NCBI GenBank assembly: GCA_032622095.1
Contig: CP136065.1
Coordinates: 59,885,094 to 59,949,093 of the forward strand
Direction of reading: 5' to 3'
Origin: Siphonodentalium dalli
Taxonomy: Eukaryota; Mollusca; Scaphopoda; Gadilida; Siphonodentaliidae
Length of the DNA stretch: 64,000 nt
Shown: one piece after another, positions 1 to 9,699 of the stretch
Layout of the letters: each line of letters starts with the position of its first letter
Numbering within the stretch: the first letter of the stretch is position 1
Program-made: the position numbers and the translations under genes
Notes under the pieces: generated by a model
The model's database searches: none
Told to the model about the DNA's origin: nothing
Seen by the model: only the letters and a program-made list of their open reading frames with translations

Positions 1-514
1 CATTACACAAAAAACAATTGTAACACATATCAATTATCCAGAATAGCATGCATAATTGTGGAGCAAAAGGTCAAGCGACAAACTTTCAATGTGCATCTTG
101 CAGTCAAACTATTGATTTGCCAAGTCAGCAGATATCAAAAGCTGAGACTGATGGACAAGCAGATTCAAAATGCTACTGCATTAAATAGGGATGTTTAATC
201 AATTTAAATTGATCCGATAGTATCTGCAGTTTTTAAATGAGCTGTTAAATGTAAAACTAATAGAATGTCAAATTATTTCAATGTCACACATATTACTGCT
301 GAACAAACAAGATGTGGGACTGTTCCAATGGAACTAAGGAAGCCCCTCAGTGCAATTGGGCTACAATAAGTGTAGCCAGGTGTATAGCTATATTAATATA
401 TTAGTTTTTTGAGAAAAAAAAGACACAATAAATACAAGCTCGAAGAAAATTAAATTATTAAGTCAAATAACTACACTCAAAAAAGTCGGAAGTACATCAT
501 AATAACAAAGTTAT

Positions 515-535
515 GGGGGGGGGGGGGGGGGGGGG
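515..535. repeat. poly-G run of 21 bases
   Basis: An uninterrupted run of 21 G on the plus strand. Long G/C homopolymers recur through this window (for example near 6251, 6460, 16052, 27948, 32010, 34778, 47156, 55286 and 63179). The rest of positions 187-590 is A+T-rich with no gene, RNA or transposon end that I recognise. Confidence 0.95.
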
Positions 536-589
536 TATAAATATATGATATTTAAAACTGAACCAAGCATCAGCAAGACAGTAATTTCA

Positions 590-783
590 GACTAACAGCT
601 CTGATATATTCCATAACCAGAAATATTCCAAATAACCTCACATTAATCAATTTTACTATTAAGAAACATCAATTTAAACGAAGATCACCTATATCCTTAT
701 CTTTATCAACTCAAATATAAATAGATCATTGGAAACTTATCACCGCCAAAATCAAACCAATTTCAGACCCGAAGAATATGATT
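590..783 (+). repeat. dispersed repeat, copy 1 of 2 (pair with 1690-1902)
   Basis: This stretch aligns by eye with 1690-1902 in the same orientation, sharing phrases such as TATATTCCATAACCA, GAAACATCAATTTAAAC and AACTTATCACCGCC. The copies are diverged, with an extra insertion of about 20 bases in the second. The pair brackets two copies of the 810/1262 hairpin MITE, so an old tandem duplication of about 1.1 kb or two insertions of one unnamed repeat would both fit. No coding signal. Confidence 0.7.
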
Positions 784-809
784 TTAACAAACTTGATGTG
801 AATGGCATA

Positions 810-1012
810 GAGTAATGCCCTAAATAATCGACTCCTTAACCACAGCAGAATTATGGGTAATTTTCCAGGATTTAGTCGGAAATATGGCTTGTTGCCATTC
901 ACTCAGTGAGAGCTTTCCAATGAATGGCAACAAGCCATATCTCCGACTAAATTCTGAATAATTACCCATAATTCTGCTGGGGTTAAGGAGTCAATTATTT
1001 AGGGCATTACTG
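810..1012. mobile_element. Hairpin MITE, family A, copy 1
   Basis: A non-autonomous foldback element whose two arms (about 85-95 bases each) are near-complementary over almost the whole length, so the transcript or single strand would form one long hairpin. The ends read AGTAATGCCCTAAATAATCG and its complement. The best copy of the family (11181-11393) starts with CAG and is flanked by TA, the pattern of Tc1/mariner-type MITEs. It carries no open frame of its own and would depend on a transposase in trans. Family assignment is inferred from termini only. Confidence 0.85.
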
Positions 1013-1261
1013 TATATGAATCAATAAATAGATAAAAACTCTTCTGCCCATCGGAAAATGGGAATAAAATGAATTTTTTGTGAGCAGAAAAGAGCTGAAC
1101 TATTCCTATGCCATCCTTGGAATTGTTGTGCGTTATCGACAATTGGGGAACGAATGTAACAATGGTATTAAAATAGATATGGTCATGATAGCATGTTGTT
1201 CACAAACATAGCACAAGACAGATGCAAACCTAAACTAAAGAGATATGAAATTATCCATGCA

Positions 1262-1473
1262 CAGTAATGCGTAAATAATTGACTCCTTAACCACAGCAGA
1301 ATTATGGGTAACTTTTCAGGATTTAGTCGGAATTATGGCTTGTTGACATTCATTGGAAAGCTCTCAGTGAGAGCTTTCCAATGAATGGCAACAAGCCATA
1401 TTTCCGACTAATTCCTGAAAAGTTACCCATAATTCTGCTGTGGTTAAGGAAACAATTATTTAGGGCATAAATG
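1262..1473. mobile_element. Hairpin MITE, family A, copy 2
   Basis: Second copy of the family A hairpin, with the same arm sequence (ATTATGGGTAA, TTTAGTCGGAA, GGCTTGTTG) and a central CTCTCAGTGAGAG turn. The outer 10-20 bases have point changes (ATGCGTAAATAATT on the left, GGGCATAAATG on the right), so this copy looks older at its ends than in its middle. Confidence 0.85.
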
Positions 1474-1608
1474 TATGTAAGGGTTAGAGCATAAGAACAG
1501 TTCTTTACCAGAATCAATCGAGTCAAAACCGAGAATTATTCTGATAAAGATCTAATTGGCATGCTCTGACCAACTTAAGAGCACAATGACAGCACACAAT
1601 GAGATTAG

Positions 1609-1633
1609 CTGTCGATTATTTAGGGCATTACTG
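1609..1633. mobile_element. Family A MITE, end fragment
   Basis: Only the last ~25 bases of the family A right end remain (GTCGATTATTTAGGGCATT followed by ACTG). The rest of the element is absent, so this is a truncated relic about 140 bases downstream of copy 2. Confidence 0.75.
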
Positions 1634-1689
1634 TTCTTGAAAGCTAACATTTCCTTTGAAAAGTAAATATCAGTAAGAGGGTTAATTCA

Positions 1690-1902
1690 GACTTACAGTT
1701 CTCATATATTCCATAACCAACTGAGATAAAGACTTCTGAGAAATATTCCAAATTAACTCACGTTAATCAATTTACAATTTCAGAAACATCAATTTAAACA
1801 AAAATCGTCTATCTTTATCCACTCAAACATGAATAAAACATTCGGAAACTTATCACCGCCCGGCATCAAACCTATCTCAAAACTGAGGAATGTGTAACAG
1901 GT
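1690..1902 (+). repeat. dispersed repeat, copy 2 of 2 (pair with 590-783)
   Basis: Diverged direct copy of 590-783. The region after it, to about 2700, is A+T-rich. Several short frames are open there, but none is longer than chance allows and I recognise no product. Confidence 0.7.
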
Positions 1903-2700
1903 TTTTTTATTGATTTCGATAGGGACAGCCCACTTTGATTTTGCATCAGTATCAGGAACTGTTTCAATGGGATAGTGTCATTCAATGTTAGCATTAGCGT
2001 CTATAAATTAATAAGAACTGTCAATATATACGGGATATCCCAGAGGACTGTGGCCAACAATCTGAATGCTCTTCTTACTTTGCTAACATGTTTGTCACAC
2101 AAACTGAACATCAAATATGATCTCGGAGTGACATATTTGCTCAGTTCTATTTGATTTTGTTTGGTAATATCACTAACATGCCTCTTTACAGATCACAAGA
2201 GGTCGAGGAACTATTAATTTAGTAGATAAATTGAGCCGTAATTGTAGGACCTATTGAGAATCATTGGAGCAAATGGTGTGTGTGCTATAAGACCGCTAAG
2301 GTTTATGGTTCATGTTTGTTCTCTTTTCAAAAGTACCATTCACTGCCATGGCCCAAGTGGTTCTTCAGCCAAATAGAGAAAAGTTACTTAATGGGGGAGG
2401 TCATGGGATCAGGTTATGCCATACTTTAGGGGCATCATATACAAAAAAGAATTAAATTTAGAGAACTCATGGATCATCCTGATTTCCATAATTGCAACTT
2501 TGTACAGGTGTGCAGATGGCAACTTAATTCTTAAGAAATTTATACAGGAATTTAACTATTAGACTAGCTGTCCATGGCCACTCTATCACTGAAAGAAGTT
2601 TTGCTGCTAGGTTATTTTTGAGAGCTAATATTGTGAGTAACAGCCATAACAGTATCTTGGTGGTCAAGTTGTTAAAGAGCACGACTCCTGTGTAAAGCCT

Positions 2701-2910
2701 GTCATTTGCAGAATGAGGTCCCCAGAGGGTGAATTTAGTGATGCTACCCTGCATAGCAGGCTAGCATCACCAAATTCACCCTCTGGGGACCTCATTCTGC
2801 TTACACCTCAGCAGAATGAGGTTCCCAGAGGGTGAATTTGGTGATGCTAGCCCGCTATGCGGGGTAGCATCACTAAATTCACCCTCTGGGGACCTCATTC
2901 TGCAAATGAC
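2701..2910. repeat. Palindrome of two palindromes (double cruciform)
   Basis: The sequence is two adjacent hairpins (about 2710-2800 and 2813-2903), each with arms of roughly 45 bases. The two hairpins are inverted copies of each other, so the whole 210 bases is also one large inverted repeat with ends GTCATTTGCAGAATGAGG and its complement. The same 45-base arm therefore occurs four times in alternating orientation. Open frames across this block are a by-product of the palindrome. A MITE that inserted next to or into itself, or a snap-back duplication of one hairpin, would explain it. Confidence 0.9.
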
Positions 2911-3127
2911 AGAGACACTATTTCAAGGGTTGTTTCAGACAATTATGTCCATATTAGAGAAGCACACTAAAATCAGACTTGATCCCTCACTACTTGAATT
3001 TGACTCTCTTGATTTGAGTTTCAATTCTTCCATATATCTCCAACAATAAATATGAGAAAAGTATTTCCTCATAGTCACAGGTCTATTTTTTTTTTTCTTC
3101 ACATCATGTATTAATCAGTTGAGCAAA

Positions 3128-3348
3128 CAGCAATGCCCTAATTAATCGACTCCATAACCACAGCAGAATTATGGGTAATTTTTCAGTATTTAGTCGGAAA
3201 TATGGCTTGTTGCCATTCATCGGAAAGCTCTTAGTGGCTTGTTGCTCCGATGAATGGCAACAAGCCATATTTCCGACTAAATCCTGAAAAATTACCCATA
3301 ATTCTGCTGTGCACATGGTTATGGAGTCGATTAATTAGGGCATTACTG
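3128..3348. mobile_element. Hairpin MITE, family A, copy 3
   Basis: Third family A copy, ends CAGCAATGCCC and GGGCATTACTG, arms about 90 bases. The loop differs from the other copies (CTTAGTGGCTTGTTGCTCC instead of the symmetric CTCTCA turn), which suggests a rearrangement at the hairpin tip. A minus-strand open frame of 70 codons spans it and is spurious. Confidence 0.85.
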
Positions 3349-3399
3349 TACATTAGGAAATAATTAAAAACTGACAAAAGAAATATTGTTGGGCTATGT

Positions 3400-3655
3400 G
3401 CCCCTTTAACCCTTCCATGTCTGGAGTTTCAAATTTTTTTGCGAAAAACCCTGTGCCAATGCATTCTCCTATATAAGCAAGTCTCTCAAATGGGAGCCTC
3501 GAATATATAAGAGAATGCATTGGCCTAACAATATTTTAACTTGACCTTGTAAGCCACTGCATTCTCTTATATATGCGACGCTCCCTATGGGAGACTCACA
3601 TATATAAGAAAATGCATTGGTAGAGTATCTTTAAAGCTGCAACAGCGCAGCTCCC
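3400..3655 (+). mobile_element. Dispersed element with two hairpins, family H, copy 1
   Basis: Two successive hairpins share the module AATGCATTCTCTTATATATG and its complement, separated by about 40 bases. The outer part begins CCCCTTTAACCCTTCCATG and ends near GCTCCCGTCATGAAAG. The complete arrangement recurs in reverse complement at 58550-58815, which defines the unit. A TTAA sits at 3406-3409, but homology to the distant copy continues outward through it, so I do not claim it as the insertion target. Non-coding. Confidence 0.8.
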
Positions 3656-4353
3656 GTCATGAAAGTTTTAAATAATTAGCCAAGAAAATATATATGTAGA
3701 TATGTAGCATTATACTTAACGAAACGCACTTCCTCAAGTATAGGTGATTATCACATAACGCTGCGGGTTAATTGGTGTTTCTCAAGGTTTCTATACCAGA
3801 TACCTGCACACTTGAGAAAGAGACATATGATCAATACGAAGAGAAAATTGTTGAGCACCTACCTGTTATAAAAGCTGAAGAGGATCATGGGGCAGCAATA
3901 AATGATGTAAACAGTGTGAAGCACATGTGACAACAGTGTGCGAGACAATCAAACAGTTTAGTACACCAGACACTCTCCATCGCCCTGAGGGGGAAATATG
4001 CCTCAATCTCTATGATCAGTCTGCGATCGCTGGGCAATTTGTAATATTACTGTATAGTATCCAATGTTTGATAAATATTAATAGCTGTCACTTTGCCATA
4101 GCTTATCTATTTGATATGTGGTCATCGTTAATTTCAACTGTCAATCGATCAGAGGTGATTTTATAAGTTCTGTGCTCAATGTTAGAATATGTGACAACTT
4201 AACTAGTTATATGAAATTATGTATCTACATTTTACTGGTAATAATTCAGGTACAATATGTATTTAGAAACAATAATGGTGCACCATATTATTTAGAAACA
4301 AGCTTCAAAATTTTAGATATATTTCTTAGGTATATATCCTTATAATTATTTTC

Positions 4354-4363
4354 AATAAATAAA
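4354..4363 (+). promoter_or_regulatory. Possible polyadenylation signal (two overlapping AATAAA)
   Basis: Two overlapping AATAAA hexamers in an A+T-rich context, followed by a T-rich stretch. They lie about 430 bases after a possible terminal coding exon (roughly 3794-3929, plus strand, Glu/Lys-rich frame ending TGA). In sequence this rich in A and T such hexamers also occur by chance, so the call is weak. Confidence 0.2.
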
Positions 4364-4410
4364 ATTTTATTGTCTATAATTAACAGCAAGATTTTTGATT
4401 CAGGTAACAT

Positions 4411-4649
4411 CAGTGTTTGCGCTGGACCGAAAAATCTTTTGCCCAATTAAAAAAACTTTGGCCATATTTCCGAAGGACGAAACCCACATATACTTTCGTC
4501 GCCTAACTTCGTCGATCTATTCAGGGCTTTTGAATTAGCTTTCCCTCTCAATTTGGGGTAAAAAAAAGTTTGGCCAAACTAACTTTTATTGGCCAATTAA
4601 AAAAAATAATAGCCATTGGCCAATTTAGCCACCGAAAGCGCGAACACTT
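4411..4649. mobile_element. Small hAT-like MITE
   Basis: The ends are imperfect inverted repeats, CAGTGTTTGCGC on the left and AAGTGTTCGCGC read from the right (10 of 12). They are flanked by GGTAACAT (4403-4410) and GTTAACAT (4650-4657), a 7-of-8 direct repeat. Eight-base duplications and CAGTG-type ends are typical of hAT elements. The interior (GGCCAATTAAAAAAA repeats) has no coding capacity. Divergence of ends and flanks suggests an old insertion. Confidence 0.5.
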
Positions 4650-4751
4650 GTTAACATGTTTCAAGAAATTTTGAATATCTATGCTGCCATTGAACATATC
4701 CACACCACAGAAACTGTGTAAATGACAGGATCTCGAACCAGATCCTGTTAA

Positions 4752-4977
4752 CCCTTTCTTTACTGAATAGATTATTTCACCCAGTTATAAAAGTAAACAT
4801 TGGAATGGCCTATTATTCATCTCATGGGTTGTTCAGGAAATATAAGCACACATATATTACAAGTACAGAAGGATTCCTATGTATTGGTGGGAAATGTCAG
4901 ATAATAAGTTCAGCAAATGGTCTATGCTTATTATCTGAACATTTCCTAAGGGCACTACTTTATTTTGTAAGAAAGGG
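4752..4977. mobile_element. TTAA-target MITE (CCCTTTCTTTAC ends)
   Basis: Flanked on both sides by TTAA (4748-4751 and 4978-4981). The ends read CCCTTTCTTTAC on the left and CCCTTTCTTACA from the right. CCCTTT-type ends with TTAA duplications are the hallmark of piggyBac-like elements. An internal hairpin contains AGATAATAAGTTCAG and its complement. At 226 bases with no open frame it is non-autonomous. Confidence 0.7.
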
Positions 4978-4981
4978 TTAA

Positions 4982-5345
4982 AGACATATTATGGACTTGA
5001 ACAAGTTAGTACTCGGATGCTATGCCAACCTGGGGAATGTAGCATTCTACTAACATCGCCCAAAATTTCAAAGAAATTGACCATACCATGCACTCCATCG
5101 AATACACTGTCTGAACTATGCTCAATTATATGTTTACATCTCGATTCGGGATGCAACTATCAGCGATAAACTAAAACAAATGATTTCGCCATTGAGAGTC
5201 ATTGCATTTCATTAATATACAAGAATGATGGTGTACATGTATGTTGTCAATTTGGATTCATATTCGTAAAAAATAATACTTTGAGCAAGATTGTTCTCAA
5301 TTTCTATTTGATCAACATACCAGACTGTTTCACATCACTTTAAAG
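4982..5345 (+). repeat. Dispersed repeat R8, copy 1
   Basis: About 360 bases beginning near ATTATGGACTTGAACAAG and ending near CACATCACTTTAA. The same string of phrases occurs in reverse complement at 36355-36720 and, interrupted by insertions, at 47410-49310; a piece of its right part is at 29225-29310. Shared landmarks include GCATTCTACTAACATCG, ATGATTTCGCCATTGAG and CTTTGAGCAA. No inverted termini or coding frame were found, so its class is unknown. Confidence 0.75.
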
Positions 5346-6059
5346 GAAATTATACATATAAATAAGAAATACACATTTGAGATGCTGTGGTCACTTGTGG
5401 CATAAGGAAATGTGTGCTTCAGAAGAATCCACTAACGAAATTCGGTGAAAATCAGATATTGTTTGTTGACGTTTATTGTCATACACATCTATGTATCGTA
5501 GAATGGACAACCAGATAACAATAATGAAACAAATAAACAACGAATGATGCATCGCTCAGCATAGTTTGTAAGGTTATAAATGACGCCTGTGCAGTTAATA
5601 TAGATGCAGTTGGCAGATATAAAATTAATGAGACATGAGACACGACTGCTCGCCATTGATTTTTCAGCTTAAAACTGTGGAGGTATTATGACATTTTCAT
5701 AAAAAATTTACTGCATTTAGCTTGAAGCTAAAGTCTGAACTGCCATTAAGAACGTTCCTCAAATAACAAATGTCAGGCGCATATTGGTGTACACATATTT
5801 TTATTTCCAAATCCAAGCAGATAACATAATAAACAGATGACACATATAAGCAAAATAGAACTAAGTGTTAATATATGGAAACGAGAATCAGAAAACCAGA
5901 CTGAGGGCTTATATGAAGTCTTAAATTCTCCTCTTTGGCTACGTGCCCCGTCCCCAATAAGTGAGGGAGGGGTATAGTTCAGACGGGAAGGGTTGGAAAT
6001 AATGTTTTTGGAGAATTGGAGATATATAACAGAATTTGATTTCGGGATGAAAAAAGGAA

Positions 6060-6150
6060 GAAGATAGTGTCAGGTATGGCAGGAGGCAGAGAGAGAGAAA
6101 AGAGAGAAAGAGAGGGGAAGGAGAAAATAGAAGACGAGAGAGGGACAGAC
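6060..6150 (+). repeat. Purine-rich (GA) tract
   Basis: A strand-biased stretch made almost wholly of A and G (for example GGCAGAGAGAGAGAAAAG). Such tracts can adopt triplex structures and are prone to slippage. The minus-strand open frame through it is a low-complexity artefact. Confidence 0.8.
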
Positions 6151-6245
6151 CAAGTCGTGAGATGATGACAGTGGTGGGTTGTTTTCAATGACTATTGTTG
6201 CGTGATTAATAATGCTCATATATAGTAATCGCTATGCGTCAGGCG

Positions 6246-6250
<5 letters not shown>

Positions 6251-6281
<31 letters not shown>

Positions 6282-6667
6282 ATCAGAATTACTGTTAACT
6301 GGTTACATCCATCAATGTTAACCGGTTACATCCATCAATTGAATCCTACCTGACAAAATGTCATGCAGGTGTCAGTAACAATAACAGGTAGCATCGCAGG
6401 TGCTGAATAAGGAGGCTTTATTTGACTGGTGAAATGTTTCCAAATGAAAACTTGATTCTGGGGGGGGGGGGGGGGGGGGGGGGGGGGCAATCAGAATTAC
6501 TGTTAACTGGTTACATCCATCAATGTTAACCGGTTACATCCATCAATTGAATCCTACCTGACAAAATGTCATGCAGGTGTCAGTAACAATAACAGGTAGC
6601 ATCGCAGGTGCTGAATAAGGAGGCTTTATTTGACTGGTGAAATGTTTCCAAATGAAAACTTGATTCT
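6251..6667 (+). repeat. Exact 208-bp tandem duplication headed by poly-G
   Basis: The unit consists of a G run (29 bases at 6251-6279, 28 bases at 6460-6487) followed by 180 bases starting CAATCAGAATTACTG. The two copies look identical apart from G-run length. Inside each unit a ~24-base motif with GGTTACATCCATCAA is itself repeated twice. A recent slippage event seeded by the G run, or an assembly duplication at a hard-to-sequence homopolymer, are both possible. Confidence 0.95.
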
Positions 6668-6849
6668 GGGAACAAGCTTTGAATCAAACTGTCTGTGTTA
6701 ACTAGTATTTCTGAATCACGCAATGACAGATGCAAAATTCATCATAATTATGTATTCTCAAATTATAAATCATCACACATAATTTATCGGACGTAGCCCA
6801 GATTCGAACTGGGCCCAGATTCTCAAATTATAAGTTGACAATTATCATA

Positions 6850-7375
6850 ACTGTTGTAAAATTGGACAGACTCAACTTAAATTTGAACTTTATCTCTATT
6901 TTCATGAGTAATCCATATACCATATAATTTGAAGACAAACAGATAACTATAAAGCCATCACCCAGAAACGAAAATAATCGTCAAATTATAAGTCAACAAG
7001 GACCATCTATCACCCGGAAATCAAAAAGTTGTCGAATAATATAATTATATCTCCAGTAAAATAGGCGTACAGAACCCAAATTTGAACTTGACCTGTATTT
7101 TCATGTGGGTAATCTATACGAAATTTGAAAAAAGTCAGATAGCTAAAATTAAAGTTATCACCCGGAAACCAAAATAATCTGCAAATTCTAAGTCAACAAG
7201 GACCATAAGTTCCATAACTCCATTAAAAATGGGCGGACCGAACCCAAATCTGAACTTGTCCTGTATTTTCATGTGGGTAATCCACATATGAAATTTGAAA
7301 ACAATCGAATAGCTAAAACTAAAGTTTTCACCCTGAAACCATCTGGGACAGACAGGCGGATGGACAAACAATAGG
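6850..7375 (+). repeat. Degenerate tandem array, ~170-200 bp units
   Basis: Three diverged units, recognised by TTGAACTT...TGTATTTTCATG (near 6882, 7081 and 7250) and by TCACCC(G)GAAACC(A)AA. Spacing is about 199 then 169 bases. The array ends in GACAGGCGGATGGACAAAC. No coding frame persists across units. Confidence 0.75.
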
Positions 7376-7463
7376 GTGTTAGGAAGCTATATGGTTTACA
7401 AGATTATGTTTGTCCATATTAATGGGCTTTCAAAAATTGCACCAACAAAAGAGGCTTAATTAA

Positions 7464-7597
7464 CCCTTTCAGTGCCAAGTCCGATTTTGCTCTAAGAGCT
7501 CTTTCCATCAATGTATCACATTATTATAATCAATAAATTTGAAAAATGATCAAGGAAATATGGGTTGATACAAAAATCGGACTTGGCACTGAAAGGG
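7464..7597. mobile_element. TTAA-target MITE type B (CCCTTTCAGTGCCA ends)
   Basis: 134 bases with inverted ends CCCTTTCAGTGCCAAGTCCG and its complement, at least 20 bases long and near perfect. Flanked by TTAA (7460-7463) on the left and CTAA (7598-7601) on the right, the latter one change from TTAA. The termini and target fit piggyBac-like MITEs. The same termini occur in the mosaic at 41367-41827. Confidence 0.8.
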
Positions 7598-7871
7598 CTA
7601 AGAGCCAGTTTGATCATTTATATTAGCATACCACATATACAAAATATATTATCTCTGTATAAACTATGTTATTAGTAATTTAATGTGTATATAGCTATGT
7701 GTTATGTAACTCTTCATTATTGGAGAAAAATAAAGACTATATGTATATATTTGATTAGGAACATCCAGGGTTAATGAGTTTAAGTCCTCAATCAGGTTGT
7801 CCAGTATGCAAGACCAGTATGGACAACAGACTTGGACAAACCTACGGTGGTTTTTAGAAACTTGTGTTTAA

Positions 7872-8263
7872 ACCTTTACCCAACAAAACGGCCAAAACCG
7901 GCCAAATAAAGCTTCAACAGCCTAAAATATCTTCGGTCTGTCTCAATAGAACCATACAAATATGGATATCATTGAAACCGGCTCCTTGACCACATTGTGA
8001 TAGTTACAGTTATGCCCTGTGCCAATGCATTGTCTTATATATGCGAGTCGACCATAGGTCGCCTCGCATATATAAGAGAATACATTGGCCTAAAAAAAAT
8101 CTTTTTTTAACACTTTTTACCATTTTTTCTTACATTCTTTAACAATTTTATAATTTTTAATGTGTAAAGCCAATGCATTCTCTTATATATGCGAGGCGAC
8201 CTATGGTCGACTCGCATATATAAGAGAATGCATTGGCACAGGGCCGTTCTGTTGGGTAAAGGG
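7872..8263 (+). mobile_element. TTAA-target element type C with two palindromic modules
   Basis: 392 bases flanked by TTAA (7868-7871 and 8264-8267). The ends are (A/C)CCTTTACCCAACA and its complement, then GGCC(A)AAAACCGGCC. Inside are two copies of a ~70-base near-perfect palindrome starting GCCAATGCATT. A second copy of the whole element lies at 42299-42676 in the opposite orientation. Non-coding. The class (piggyBac-like MITE) is inferred from TTAA and the CCCTTT end. Confidence 0.85.
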
Positions 8264-8394
8264 TTAAATGATTTAAAGACCCCAAACAACAGTTAATATG
8301 GCATTGGACAAAAAGGGTTAAGTCTTAATCTCATAAACCCAAATAGACCCTAAACCATACATATACCTAAGTCCAAACCCCTTTGGGGGACAAT

Positions 8395-8690
8395 AAACAA
8401 AGGAGGGAAACTTGATATCGGAAAATTCAATATAACATCATTGCTGGGCACTCTTTTGAACCTGCATGACTGAGATATCTGTGTCGACAGAACAAAAACA
8501 CACGATTTCCAGATAAACACAGAAGGATAACTCGAGAATGGAAAATTCAAACAAGGTTATTTGTCCTTCTTTTGAAAGCAGTCAAGATGCGAACCAGTTC
8601 TGGTTAAAATACAGACTACACAGCTATGCAGTACCGCATAACTGTCGAGACAGTCGAGTCTGTGTTTTAACCAGAACTGGATGCGAACCT
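8395..8690 (+). repeat. Short tandem duplication plus hairpin
   Basis: Two diverged ~120-base units share GGAAAATTCAA and CTTTTGAA (near 8421-8459 and 8540-8575). They are followed by a hairpin with arms CCAGTTCTGGTTAAAATACA and AGTCTGTGTTTTAACCAG (8595-8687). A 74-codon plus-strand frame crosses the block and is not supported as a gene because it runs through both arms. Confidence 0.6.
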
Positions 8691-9039
8691 TCACACCAAA
8701 TTTCATTCAGATCCGATAACCCATGTCTGGGGTATAATAACTCAAATACTCAATTTTTATAAACTTCTCTGTGTTAACTGAGGTCGCCAGTTATACAGAT
8801 CGATTTAAAATATGATTATTTTTATGTACATATCCTTGACTACTTTTTATCTTAATTTTTGCCTTAATCTAAGGCATCATTCACATGGTGATACTCAAAT
8901 ACAATTGACGAATCGTTAGCCATGATGTTAACATGTACATTTATCTGGTGGCAACCGAAATTAAAAAACAATATATAATTATCAGTACTTTTTAAAATCA
9001 CACTTATAATCATTATTATTTATCCATCCATCCCTTAAC

Positions 9040-9600
9040 TAACACTCTTTCTGATTGGGCAAAAGCCATCATGTGATAATCTGGGGAAAAGTCATATTGG
9101 ACTCCCGAAAGTCTTATTTGACTCCCAAGTGTTCAATATGACTTTTTTATTGGGACTTTTTTACGATGTCACAAAGTAACTCTGCCAAATGAATTGGAGA
9201 AATTGTGATGTGCACGCGCAATACTGTGGTGGATTTAGCCGATGTTTCACTTCCGCATTGAGTTTTGTTTTCACTTCCATGGTTACTGTTCCAAATCATG
9301 CTTTCTGATGATCAAATACAGGTTAATTTTATAGAGTATCAAGTGCCGACAAATACCAATATTAACCACAAAAGTTTTATTCCCAAAATTTGGATAAACA
9401 CACAGATGGATAATAAAAATGTCATTATACAATGTTGTGTACGTTATCTGTTTTCTTCTACTCATCCAGGTTGTGGTGAAAAGTCATATTGGACTCGACA
9501 ATGTGTGTCTCATCCAATATGACTTTTCACCACAACTCGTACAAGAAAAATACATATGGGTACTGTACACAATATTGTATAATAACTTTATAATACAGAA
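9040..9600 (+). mobile_element. Dispersed non-autonomous element, family E, copy 1
   Basis: About 550 bases with conserved blocks: GATTGGGCAAAAGCC at the left, a hairpin around AAAAGTCATATTGGACTC, TTCCGCATTGAGTTTT in the middle, and GTACACAATATTGTATAAT at the right. Full-length relative at 57285-57840; an internally deleted relative at 52590-52875. A second hairpin near the right end (GTTGTGGTGAAAAGTCATA and complement) reuses the GTCATATTGGACTC motif. I see no clear target duplication, so the class stays open. Overlapping short frames here are shadows. Confidence 0.8.
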
Positions 9601-9636
9601 TTAGTCCAAGTATCTTTCGACTAAAATCAGCTTGAG

Positions 9637-9682
9637 ATAGTGGTTGGTTATGCTGCTTTTTAAAGCAGCAAATTAAACCAAC
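9637..9682. repeat. Short hairpin
   Basis: An inverted repeat with an outer arm GGTTGGTT/AACCAACC and a perfect inner palindrome GCTGCTTTTTAAAGCAGC. It could be a very small MITE relic. From here to about 11180 I see no gene, RNA or other repeat that I can name. Confidence 0.6.
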
Positions 9683-9699
9683 CGATAACACAAGCTAGC

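Noticed and set aside
2230-3049. Several plus-strand frames of 45-77 codons that could be read as a frameshifted gene
   Set aside because: They need three frameshifts and cross the double palindrome at 2701-2910; each piece is of chance length.
6786-6815. tRNA-like T arm on the minus strand (CCCAGTTCGAATCTGGG)
   Set aside because: The stem and loop look right, but there is no D arm, anticodon arm or matching acceptor strand upstream. At most a fragment of a tRNA-derived repeat.
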